48,970 nt of DNA from a virus. How positions within the stretch are numbered: position 1 is the first letter of the stretch; each line of letters begins with the position of its first letter. The DNA lies in IMG/VR virus record IMGVR_UViG_3300038441_000646, positions 1 through 48,970 of that record; one strand, written 5' to 3'. This document shows, piece by piece, positions 15,303 through 22,921 of this stretch. The notes under the pieces were generated by a model, which saw only the letters and a program-made list of their open reading frames with translations, did no database searches and was not told where the DNA came from. The translations under genes and the position numbers were made by a program.

Positions 15303-16565
15303 ATGGTTTACTCAACAACCCAACAGAATGAGCATGTAAAAGAGCTACTTGATGCTCGCATTCAGGCTTCATTCCCGAACAATTATCAAACGCTCAAGCG
15401 CTTCAAGCGTGAGACGACGACCGAGGACATCACCGGACGCGGACGCGAGTTCGTGATCCTGCTTCAGGACAACGAATCTTACGGTTCGATCGCGGAAGGC
15501 GGAAACTTCCCGGCGGCCGGAGCCCTCGTTGAAGATCGTGCGGTTATCACGTTCCGCAACCAGTTCGCATCGTTCGACTTCACCGGCTCGGTTGAAGATC
15601 TTGCGACGAACAAGACGCTGCAGAACACGCTCACCCGCATCGTGAAGAACACGACGGAAGCGTTCGACGAGAAGCAGGAATTCTTCTTGTACGGCTCGGG
15701 CGACGGCGTGGTCGGACAGATCGACATCGCCAACACGAACGACATCACCGTTCTCAACAGCGTTACCTATCCGTATGGCTCGAACTTCATACGCAAGGGA
15801 CAGGTGTTGAATGCGTATGACGTTTCCGGTGCGGCCTATCGCTCAGGCGATATGGTCGTTTCGAGCGTCAACCGCTCGACAGACGTAGTTTCGGTCGATG
15901 CCGCCGCCGGTTCGATCGCGAACGACGACGACGACGTGTTCGTGTTTAAGTCATCGTATGGTGCTGCCCCCCTCGGGCTCAAGTACCACGTCGGCGACTC
16001 CGGTTCGTGGCTCGGGTTCACCCGTTCCTCGACTCCGGGTGTTAACTCGCTCGTCTATGACGCCGCGAGCGCGTCGATCGACTTCGACATCCTCGAAGCA
16101 GCGGAACAGCGTTCGGGCAACCTGCGTGGCGACGACGCTCCGGCTTGGGAGTTCGAATGGTTCATGCACCCGGCTCAGAAGCGTTATCTGAAGGCTCTCG
16201 CACGTTCGAGCGGCAACGTTCAGTTCAACGCGAATGTCGCGGGTAACGGCAAGATGGACCTCATTATGAAGGACGTTACGCCCGGCGGTAGCCGGATCAA
16301 CACGTCGTTCTGGTGCGCTCCGTCCGATGCTTACGGCCTGCGTATGGCTGACTGGTCGATCCAGGAAGTCGCACCGCGTCAGACCTACAAACATAACGAC
16401 GGCAACATCTTCATTCAGTCCCTCGGATCGTCCACGGTCTACAAGGACGCGAAAGAAGGCCGCGTGTACTGGCGCTACAACCCGCTCTGCAAGGCTCCGT
16501 ATGCTCAGGTTCGAATCAAGAATCTGAACTTCGCAGCGGCAGATTGCCGGCCGAAGCGTGCATAG
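15303..16565 (+). CDS. Major capsid protein (HK97-like fold)
   Basis: The 420-aa product is preceded by TAGGAG and follows the scaffold. Sequence features fit a phage major capsid protein: an N-terminal arm, a loop with SYGSIAEGGNFPAAG (E-loop region), DFTGSVEDLATN, a long helix (TRIVKNTTEAFDEKQEFFL; spine-helix position) and a hydrophobic SSYGAAPLGLKYHVGDSGSWLG segment. Codon use is highly regular, as in strongly expressed genes. It forms the icosahedral shell. An intrinsic terminator follows directly. Assignment is by context and composition, with moderate to high certainty. Confidence 0.85.
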   Translation: MVYSTTQQNEHVKELLDARIQASFPNNYQTLKRFKRETTTEDITGRGREFVILLQDNESYGSIAEGGNFPAAGALVEDRAVITFRNQFASFDFTGSVEDLATNKTLQNTLTRIVKNTTEAFDEKQEFFLYGSGDGVVGQIDIANTNDITVLNSVTYPYGSNFIRKGQVLNAYDVSGAAYRSGDMVVSSVNRSTDVVSVDAAAGSIANDDDDVFVFKSSYGAAPLGLKYHVGDSGSWLGFTRSSTPGVNSLVYDAASASIDFDILEAAEQRSGNLRGDDAPAWEFEWFMHPAQKRYLKALARSSGNVQFNANVAGNGKMDLIMKDVTPGGSRINTSFWCAPSDAYGLRMADWSIQEVAPRQTYKHNDGNIFIQSLGSSTVYKDAKEGRVYWRYNPLCKAPYAQVRIKNLNFAAADCRPKRA

Positions 16566-16582
16566 TCCCTAGCGGATAAGTG

Positions 16583-16613
16583 AAGGGCGGTCTAAAACGC
16601 CGCCCTTTTTTCT
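16583..16613 (+). terminator. Intrinsic terminator after the major capsid gene
   Basis: AAGGGCGG (16583-16590) pairs with CCGCCCTT (16600-16607) around a 9-nt loop, followed by a T-tract to 16613. The next gene starts at ATG 16619, only 5 nt after the T-tract and without an SD. It closes the scaffold-capsid unit. Confidence 0.85.
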
Positions 16614-16618
16614 AAAGA

Positions 16619-17374
16619 ATGTCAGAAACCTACGAATATTTGGCGAACGACCGCAGCACTTGGAGAGTCCATCGGGCTCCCGAGTTTCCGCATTGGTTTC
16701 AGGAAGCATTGAACCGTATCGGTGGGATGAACCGCCACGGTAAACCGAACCTACGTCTGGTTTGGGGCGGAACCTGCGAGTCAGAAAAGGCGGCTGAAAA
16801 AGGTCGTCTGAAGTATCTATGCGGGATGTCACCGCAGAATCTTGTCGGGTACGAATACGTTCTCGACGGCGAGCGTCATCAGGTCAAAACCATCGAAGAA
16901 GCACCGGCGAACGCGATGATCGCACCGGTCACACAGCGCGACCAACTTGGATTGCTCCGATGGATCATTGAGGTTTGGACCTCACCTGAAGCCCTCGAAG
17001 CCTCGCAGCGGTTCACGCAATCTTATCTTCCCGGCGAGATCAAGCCGATCCTGAGAGAGTTCCCGCGAGAAGGCGTCTATGACGTGCTTTTCGTCGTCGC
17101 GAACCGTGAGGACAAATACCGATCCGTCGGCAACGACCTGCTCGAAGTCGTGCAGGCGATGTGGAAAGAGCGGCAAAGGCCGTTCGATGAACTTGAGGCA
17201 AACGTTGCTAAGCACGAAAGCAATGAAACGGACCGGATCGCGAAGGAAGAAGCAGAATTTGACCGTGCCATGTGGCAGGGAGATCTAAAACTAGACAAAG
17301 AGGAGAAAGAAAGACGGGCCGAATATTGGGCGAAACACGATTACAGCCTAGATACGACCGGGACCTTCATGTAA
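16619..17374 (+). CDS. Conserved phage structural protein, post-capsid, 251 aa
   Basis: I do not recognise a precise family. The N-terminal half is a mixed alpha-beta region (WRVHRAPEFPHWFQEALNRIGG, then LRLVWGG). The C-terminal half is a strongly charged helix (KHESNETDRIAKEEAEFDRAMW, then KEEKERRAEYWAKHDY). It is located between capsid and adaptor genes, where podoviruses place head-completion or decoration proteins. It begins right behind a terminator, so it depends on read-through or a separate signal. Confidence 0.65.
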   Translation: MSETYEYLANDRSTWRVHRAPEFPHWFQEALNRIGGMNRHGKPNLRLVWGGTCESEKAAEKGRLKYLCGMSPQNLVGYEYVLDGERHQVKTIEEAPANAMIAPVTQRDQLGLLRWIIEVWTSPEALEASQRFTQSYLPGEIKPILREFPREGVYDVLFVVANREDKYRSVGNDLLEVVQAMWKERQRPFDELEANVAKHESNETDRIAKEEAEFDRAMWQGDLKLDKEEKERRAEYWAKHDYSLDTTGTFM

Positions 17375-17380
17375 ACCATT

Positions 17381-18388
17381 ATGAGCATCCGAGCAGTACC
17401 ACAGATCGCAAATCCAGAAGCCGTTAGCGACTCAGCAATCCGCTACGGCTATGTGGCGTATCACGACATCGCTCTCGGCAACGACCACCAGGTTCAACCG
17501 GACACAAGCCCGTATCACAAGCTGATACCGTGCCGCGAATTGATCCCGTTTTCCGATATGCAGGTGACGGAGATCGATGTTAAGAAGTATGGCGAGGGCG
17601 GGACGTTCAACCGTCAGAACGTCGCTCCGGTCGGACAGCGCCCAAAGAGCGCGAAGGAGTGCGCGGCCGAGATCGAGCAGGCGTACCAGTATTGGGCTTT
17701 CGTCGTTCTGACTCCGCTGACCGGCCTAAGCACCGACCGGGCGTTCAACATCTTCCAGACGGTTCAACCCTTCCCATACTTACTGAAGGATATGGAAGCG
17801 GGCCTTGACGATGCCGAGGCACGTATCGAAGCCACCGCTCCATATGAAGTGGCATATCAAGGAGAGATCGTCGACCTGCTGCCTCTGCCGGACGAAGATA
17901 AGGCGGTCGCGAAAGCGGTTCTCTCTCTCGTCAAGACATCCGCTGAATTCGCGGTTACGGAAGCGCATAGAAAACTCGACGTAACGATCGAGTCGATGAA
18001 CAACCGTTTCTCGGGCGGCGAAGGCAAGCGGGTCCCGGATCCGCACGATAAGTATCTTTCGAAGGAACTCGGGCTTGAGTTGCCGAAGCTGATCACAAAT
18101 CAGACGGCTCCGCAGCAGCAGGCTCCGGTCCAGCAGTTCGTGCAGAGCGAAAGCCCGCAGTCGATCGAACTCAAACAGCGTGAACTTGACCTGCGAGAGC
18201 GGGAATTGATCGCAAAGGAGATCGAGTTGGGCATTCGCCCGCGGCCTGATACCGTTCCGGTTCCGGCATCACCGATGGCAACCGCCCCGGCTGCTCGTAA
18301 GAAGTGCGCGGGGACAAACGCGGCCGACCAACCTTGCGGGGCATACGCAAAGCCGGACTCGGACTATTGCGCGTCACACGGCGAATAA
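17381..18388 (+). CDS. Phage protein with C-terminal Cys/His zinc motif, 335 aa
   Basis: Residues 1-210 are a soluble, mostly helical region of unknown type. Residues 240-310 are Gln/Pro-rich with a helical ELKQRELDLRERELIAKEI segment. The C-terminal end has KKCAGTNAADQPCGAYAKPDSDYCASHGE, a C-x8-C-x10-C-x2-H motif. This small zinc knuckle is common at protein ends in phages and Actinobacteria-type genomes, probably for binding a partner. The position between capsid and adaptor suggests a virion or assembly role. No enzymatic motif is visible. Confidence 0.65.
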   Translation: MSIRAVPQIANPEAVSDSAIRYGYVAYHDIALGNDHQVQPDTSPYHKLIPCRELIPFSDMQVTEIDVKKYGEGGTFNRQNVAPVGQRPKSAKECAAEIEQAYQYWAFVVLTPLTGLSTDRAFNIFQTVQPFPYLLKDMEAGLDDAEARIEATAPYEVAYQGEIVDLLPLPDEDKAVAKAVLSLVKTSAEFAVTEAHRKLDVTIESMNNRFSGGEGKRVPDPHDKYLSKELGLELPKLITNQTAPQQQAPVQQFVQSESPQSIELKQRELDLRERELIAKEIELGIRPRPDTVPVPASPMATAPAARKKCAGTNAADQPCGAYAKPDSDYCASHGE

Positions 18389-18391
18389 ACA

Positions 18392-19126
18392 ATGAGCATC
18401 CTCGCTGAAAACATCCTTCGCGAAAGTTATCAAATACTTGGCAGGCCGTCTCAGGGCGATCTGCCGTATCTCGATCTACTCGTACTCGTGAAGGATGTTG
18501 TTCGCGGCCGGATGGTCGATCTCAAAACATCCGGTCGGAATCACACGCTGACCGCCGGATCGTGGGTGATACCTACCGCCCGCGAGATGGGAACGACAGG
18601 CTTTGTCGGAGCATTGGATAACTTTGTCCCGACGAAAGTTGAATGGCGGACGTTGGCAGAATCGGGCGTATATCCCGAGCCGATGCCTAAGACGGTCGAG
18701 GTTGTTTCGTTCGAATCCCTGGGACCGCTCTACGGCATCAAGACGAGCTCGCTTGATACGTATTGTGCGTTTTACAACGGGTTTCGCGACATCGCATTCA
18801 GCGACGACGTGAACACGCTTCAGAACCGCCAGTATCGCATCTGGTACGAGGACACGGCGGACATCGTGCTTGAGGACATATCGGACGCCGCGGATTTACC
18901 GGAGTTGTTCATAACACTTTGTAAGTACGAGGCGGCACTGGTCGCACTTGATCAGATCCGTAATGCCGATCCGGAGTGGGCCGACCGGAGGGAAAGGCTT
19001 CGAGGTCAGTTTACCGCTCAGGTCGGGATATGGACGATGCGGTTCGAGAAGTGGCAGCGGACGTTGTGGGGAAATAAAAAAGTCCAAAAACACGGCGTTC
19101 CATCACGGTATAGAGCATTTCGATAG
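18392..19126 (+). CDS. Tail tubular protein A-like head-tail adaptor
   Basis: The 244-aa product begins MSILAENILRESYQILGR and has the length and helical order of T7 gp11-type adaptors: a helical N-terminus, a beta middle, a helical C-terminus with YRIWYEDTADIVL, and a basic end. It is placed after the capsid module and before the tail tubular B-like protein, matching the T7 order. It would form the ring joining portal to tail tube. Assignment combines position, length and general composition; I could not run a profile search. Confidence 0.7.
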   Translation: MSILAENILRESYQILGRPSQGDLPYLDLLVLVKDVVRGRMVDLKTSGRNHTLTAGSWVIPTAREMGTTGFVGALDNFVPTKVEWRTLAESGVYPEPMPKTVEVVSFESLGPLYGIKTSSLDTYCAFYNGFRDIAFSDDVNTLQNRQYRIWYEDTADIVLEDISDAADLPELFITLCKYEAALVALDQIRNADPEWADRRERLRGQFTAQVGIWTMRFEKWQRTLWGNKKVQKHGVPSRYRAFR

Positions 19127-19134
19127 GGGGAATT

Positions 19135-19443
19135 ATGGCAAAGAAGAAAGAAGAAGAATCAGCAGAAGTGGCGGAGGCTCCGGTCGGGTTCGGTGAGGAG
19201 CGGCTTGAAGCGTTGAACGAATCTATCGCCAAAGCAGAGGCCGACCTTGCGAAAGGTAAGGCGATGATCGCTCTCGTCGAGCCGAAGGTTGAACACCTGA
19301 AAGGCGTCGTCGATCGCATTAAGGAAGCCTCGACGACCGAGAAGCAAGTTGCCCGGCTTGAAGAGGCTGAGAAGATGGTCGCCGATCTTTACAAAGAGCC
19401 GGCGGTCGAGGAAGCACCCGCCGAAGAACCGGCAGCGGAATAA
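19135..19443 (+). CDS. Coiled-coil protein, 102 aa
   Basis: This short acidic protein is dominated by a heptad-like helix (ESIAKAEADLAKGKAMIALVE ... RIKEASTTEKQVARLEEAEKM) with a Glu/Ala/Pro-rich tail (EEAPAEEPAAE). It has a good SD (AGGGGG at about 19124-19129). Small coiled-coil genes between adaptor and tail proteins are frequent; a virion-assembly or chaperone role is plausible but not shown. Confidence 0.6.
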   Translation: MAKKKEEESAEVAEAPVGFGEERLEALNESIAKAEADLAKGKAMIALVEPKVEHLKGVVDRIKEASTTEKQVARLEEAEKMVADLYKEPAVEEAPAEEPAAE

Positions 19444-19448
19444 CGTAA

Positions 19449-20147
19449 ATGGCAGCGGACGAAACAACAGTTAAACAGCGTGTTACTGAGGTGCTGAACG
19501 CCTGCGATGCGGGTACATTCGGCACCACCATCAACACGAACAACAAGCACCGCAACGCGACGGCTATCTCTGAGGCTGTCCGCGAAGGTGCTTTGATGAT
19601 CGCCCGCGCCATTTGCTCGAACCCGAACCACGTTCACCGGGGCTTATACGTCTCAGGTACGCCGACCGCTCTCACTCACGGCGGCGAGTTGCCGGATACG
19701 GCTGGTGAAGGCGATCTAGTCGAGATCCAGCCGTATTCAGGTGCATCATTCGTTGTCGGAACGCCACGGACGGCTCAGGAGATCGATTCTTATCGGTCGA
19801 ACGTGTCGAGCCTTTACAGTTCAAACGCTCACAACGTCCAGAACTCGCCGATAGGAACGTACTACGCGATCTCGCAGGGCAGAATCCGGTTTTCGGGCTA
19901 CGCCGCGCAGATGTACCACCCGCTTATTTCGCGGTCGACGGTCGCATCGCTTATTCCCGACGAGTACGAGGACATCTGGACGGCATTATCCATCGGTTTG
20001 AGCGTCAAGGAAGGCGACAACCTGCTTCCGGTGGCGGGTTACTACATGTCCTTCGGACAGCAACAGCTTGCCCTTGCGACGGGTATGGGAACGGTCGCGA
20101 AACTGCCGCCGCCGCAGATGGCGATGGAGGCGAGAAGGGATGCCTAG
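19449..20147 (+). CDS. Tail or adaptor structural protein, 232 aa
   Basis: The N-terminus is a helical region (VKQRVTEVLNACDAGTFGTT, SEAVREGALMIARAI). The rest is beta-rich, with HRGLYVSGTPTALTHGGELPDTAGEGDL and RFSGYAAQMYHPLISRS. It resembles conserved podoviral proteins of the head-tail junction found next to gp11-like adaptors. There is no enzyme motif. The gene ends with an 8-nt overlap into the next one. The exact virion role is not determined. Confidence 0.6.
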   Translation: MAADETTVKQRVTEVLNACDAGTFGTTINTNNKHRNATAISEAVREGALMIARAICSNPNHVHRGLYVSGTPTALTHGGELPDTAGEGDLVEIQPYSGASFVVGTPRTAQEIDSYRSNVSSLYSSNAHNVQNSPIGTYYAISQGRIRFSGYAAQMYHPLISRSTVASLIPDEYEDIWTALSIGLSVKEGDNLLPVAGYYMSFGQQQLALATGMGTVAKLPPPQMAMEARRDA

Positions 20148-20442
20148 ATCCTACAAAAAGGAATCGATCACGGAAACCGGATGGTCTGATTGGTTAAGCC
20201 CGTCAGACCTTCAAGATTACAAGATCGCGTGCTGTGATTGCGGACTCGTTCACACGTTCCAACTTCGACCGATCGTCAAGGTCGTCGAAGGAAAGACCTT
20301 CACGATGCATGAACTGGTAAGCGACGGCTTGGAAGAAGGGCAAACCGTCTCGGTAGCAATCCGAGCAAAGCGGGACAACCGAGCAACAGGTCAACTAAGA
20401 CGGCGAAAGCGTCAGAATGGCGAACGCCTCAACTACGAATAA
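20140..20442 (+). CDS. Small zinc-binding phage protein, 100 aa
   Basis: ATG 20140 lies inside the end of the preceding gene. The protein has ACCDCGLVHTFQLRP (CxxCxxxxH) and later RAKRDNRATGQLRRRKR. This CCDCGL-H ... ARRDNR-TA--RRR pattern is recurrent in small phage proteins and probably folds as a zinc-stabilised nucleic-acid or protein-binding unit. It ends in a TAATG overlap with the next gene. Confidence 0.65.
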   Translation: MPRSYKKESITETGWSDWLSPSDLQDYKIACCDCGLVHTFQLRPIVKVVEGKTFTMHELVSDGLEEGQTVSVAIRAKRDNRATGQLRRRKRQNGERLNYE

Positions 20443-20894
20443 TGACCGAAGAATTCGACGTAGAAACCGCTATCAACACCCGCCTATCCAATCGGACGGC
20501 GGAAGAGTTAGACCGTGAACGCCGCTACCAGGAAGAACAGCGTCAGCGGCTTACCGTGATGGATACGCGAACGTCTCACGCTCAACGAGCCATCGACATT
20601 GCCCTTCACAACCTCGAATCGAATCCCGATGACGATTTCGAATATACCCGGATGGCAGAAGGGTACTATCTGCTCGGTGATTTCCAGAAGGCCGCGGAAC
20701 TGACTCGGAACGAGGAAAAACGGGCTGAATATCAAGCCTATGCCGACGCCAAGCCTATTCAATGCGTTTGTTCACCGGTCCGGCAGGGAAACGTAACGCT
20801 CGCTCCGCGATTCGTTAAAGAGAAGTTCCCCGGCAAAGATCTGATTTACTGCACGACCTGTCGCGAATATTTCTATGTTGAGAAGGCTCGCTAA
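20442..20894 (+). CDS. Helical-repeat protein with C-terminal zinc ribbon, 150 aa
   Basis: The N-terminal 100 residues are helical and include a TPR-like stretch (LESNPDDDFEYTRMAEGYYLL, GDFQKAAELTRNEEKR). The C-terminal part has QCVCSPV and YCTTCREYF, a CxC/CxxC pair that may bind zinc. It overlaps the next gene by 20 nt. It is in a tail-module context, function unknown. Confidence 0.6.
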   Translation: MTEEFDVETAINTRLSNRTAEELDRERRYQEEQRQRLTVMDTRTSHAQRAIDIALHNLESNPDDDFEYTRMAEGYYLLGDFQKAAELTRNEEKRAEYQAYADAKPIQCVCSPVRQGNVTLAPRFVKEKFPGKDLIYCTTCREYFYVEKAR

Positions 20895-22920
20895 ATTCAC
20901 GCTCAACGGCGGATACAATTCTTCAACGCCGCGCTTTGATCAGGCTCTGAACGAAATGGCGCAGGGTTCGCAGAATATCCTGATCGACGGGACGGGACGG
21001 ACGAAGCCTTTCACCGGATTTAATGCCGTCGGAGGCGTGACCGGTTCGCGCGTGCTGATGAACGTCGGGGATGATTACGGCGGGCTTGGCTCCCGGTCGG
21101 ACTCCGAAGGCGTAGGCTCGATATTCCGCGTACTCGGTGCGTGGTTTTTTATTGGGGCGGGGTCGCTGTTCAAGAACGGTGTCGACACGTCGGCGGACGC
21201 TTCGACGACGCTGCAGATCAAAAAGGTCACTTCCGGAAGTCTTGGAACTACCTATCAGGCCGGACTTGCCCAGCCATCCGCTCCGATCATCTCCGCGGTA
21301 ACACCGCCGTCGGGATACTCGGGGAAGAACAACGGCGTTGTCTCGGTGAAGATCGCTCGAGTCCGGGCCGCGACCGGTGCGCGGTCGAATGCGTCGCTTG
21401 TTTCGAATATCATCACGACGACGAATCAGTCCGTCGCCGTCACGTTCCCGTCGGTCGATGTCAACGGGCAGGACTATTGGGAAGTTGACGTTACAAAGAA
21501 TGGAGAAGGAGCGATCGGGAATCATTTCTTTCTTCAGGAGATACCGGAAACGGTCATTGCCGAAGCTATCACTGCCTCGCGAGTGGCAACGAACTCAACC
21601 ACCATCAAGGTTGCCAACGGAACGCTCACATCCGCGCATATCGGCTGGCAGTACACATCATCTGGCGATGTCACGACCTATATAACCAACGTCGGTGCGG
21701 CAGACTCAGGCGGTGCGGGACAGCAGGAGATCACTCTTGCCGCTGCGAACGGTTCGACTAATACGCAAAACGCGACCTTTACGCGAGCGGTAGCCGGTGT
21801 TACCCGAACATACGTCTTTGAATGGAAGGACACTGATATTGTCGGCTCCGACCTTGCTCCGACGCGAGACTATCCGCCGCCGGCCGCTATCTTCGGAGGC
21901 GTTCTCGGTGACGTAGTGTTCGTTGACGGCGCTTTGGGCGATACGGTCGACGTGACGCAGTACGCGATCGATAATTCTATCTCGCGGGCAAATACGACGA
22001 CGACCTTCCGAGGTAACGCTATCGCTGTTTCGGATCCTTCTCGGCCTGAATCATTCCCGCCCGACAATTATCTGTTTACGAACGATCCGCCAACGGCATT
22101 GCTACCGGGAACGCACGGCATCTACTGGCGATTCTCTCGCAACTCGCTCGGCGTCGTTCGGTACGTCGGCGGAAGCCCTGCTATCACCTACGAACGGCTT
22201 TGGACGGGCTTGGGTATCGAGAACCAAAAGCTCTGCACTCTCGGAGCGGGTGGGCGGCTCTACGCCTTCACCGGTTCGAAAGGTCTGGTTCGTCTCGGTA
22301 TCAACGGGGAGCCGGACACTGCCTTTGCGGGGCCGATCCACCGCGATCTCGACACGGCTACGGTTACGTGGCTCGGATACGATGGGCGAGGTCAGTACGT
22401 CCTTGTCGGCACAACGACGCGGATATTCGCCTTTCACGAACCGACGGGCAGGTGGTGTGCGCCAGTCGTGGCAACCAACGGTGCTGCGAGCGTTCCTCAG
22501 TGGCTTCATTGCGTCACGCAGAACGGACAGGCGATCATCGCGGCCAACGACCCCGATTCATCGACCTATAAGCTCTACAACTTCAATGAAGCCGGATTGA
22601 GCGTTACCGCATACCCGACCTTTGTAACGCCGTGGGTTCGAAGTGAGCAGTCATTCGACATTCTTTCGCGGGTGTACGTCGATCTTGACGCAGGGGCGAG
22701 CGGCGGATCAACGAACCTCAGCCTTTCCATTTCCTGCAACGGCGGGCAGTTCACCGGATACTCGTCAACCTCGATCGACGTGGACAACAACCTTCAGAAT
22801 GTTGCCGTGGTGCGTCCGAACGTCAGCAATGCCCGGTCGTGGAATCTCACTCTGACGCATAACACCGCGAACTTTGAGCAGGTTACGGTTGAGGGCGAAA
22901 GCAGCAATATAACGTTCTAA
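20875..22920 (+). CDS. Tail tubular protein B-like / tail nozzle protein
   Basis: This 681-aa, mainly beta protein begins with a helix and the phrase RFDQALNEMAQGSQNILIDGTGRTKPFTG. Such openings are typical of tail nozzle or phage-stabilisation proteins that sit below the adaptor. Multiple beta-propeller-like strands occur in residues 330-620 (GVVRYVGGSPAITYERLW; YVLVGTTTRIFAFHEPTGRW). The size is close to T7 gp12 (about 790 aa), and it occurs after the gp11-like gene. It would form the tail tube end. Assignment by order and general sequence style. Confidence 0.7.
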   Translation: MLRRLAKFTLNGGYNSSTPRFDQALNEMAQGSQNILIDGTGRTKPFTGFNAVGGVTGSRVLMNVGDDYGGLGSRSDSEGVGSIFRVLGAWFFIGAGSLFKNGVDTSADASTTLQIKKVTSGSLGTTYQAGLAQPSAPIISAVTPPSGYSGKNNGVVSVKIARVRAATGARSNASLVSNIITTTNQSVAVTFPSVDVNGQDYWEVDVTKNGEGAIGNHFFLQEIPETVIAEAITASRVATNSTTIKVANGTLTSAHIGWQYTSSGDVTTYITNVGAADSGGAGQQEITLAAANGSTNTQNATFTRAVAGVTRTYVFEWKDTDIVGSDLAPTRDYPPPAAIFGGVLGDVVFVDGALGDTVDVTQYAIDNSISRANTTTTFRGNAIAVSDPSRPESFPPDNYLFTNDPPTALLPGTHGIYWRFSRNSLGVVRYVGGSPAITYERLWTGLGIENQKLCTLGAGGRLYAFTGSKGLVRLGINGEPDTAFAGPIHRDLDTATVTWLGYDGRGQYVLVGTTTRIFAFHEPTGRWCAPVVATNGAASVPQWLHCVTQNGQAIIAANDPDSSTYKLYNFNEAGLSVTAYPTFVTPWVRSEQSFDILSRVYVDLDAGASGGSTNLSLSISCNGGQFTGYSSTSIDVDNNLQNVAVVRPNVSNARSWNLTLTHNTANFEQVTVEGESSNITF

Positions 22921-22921
22921 A

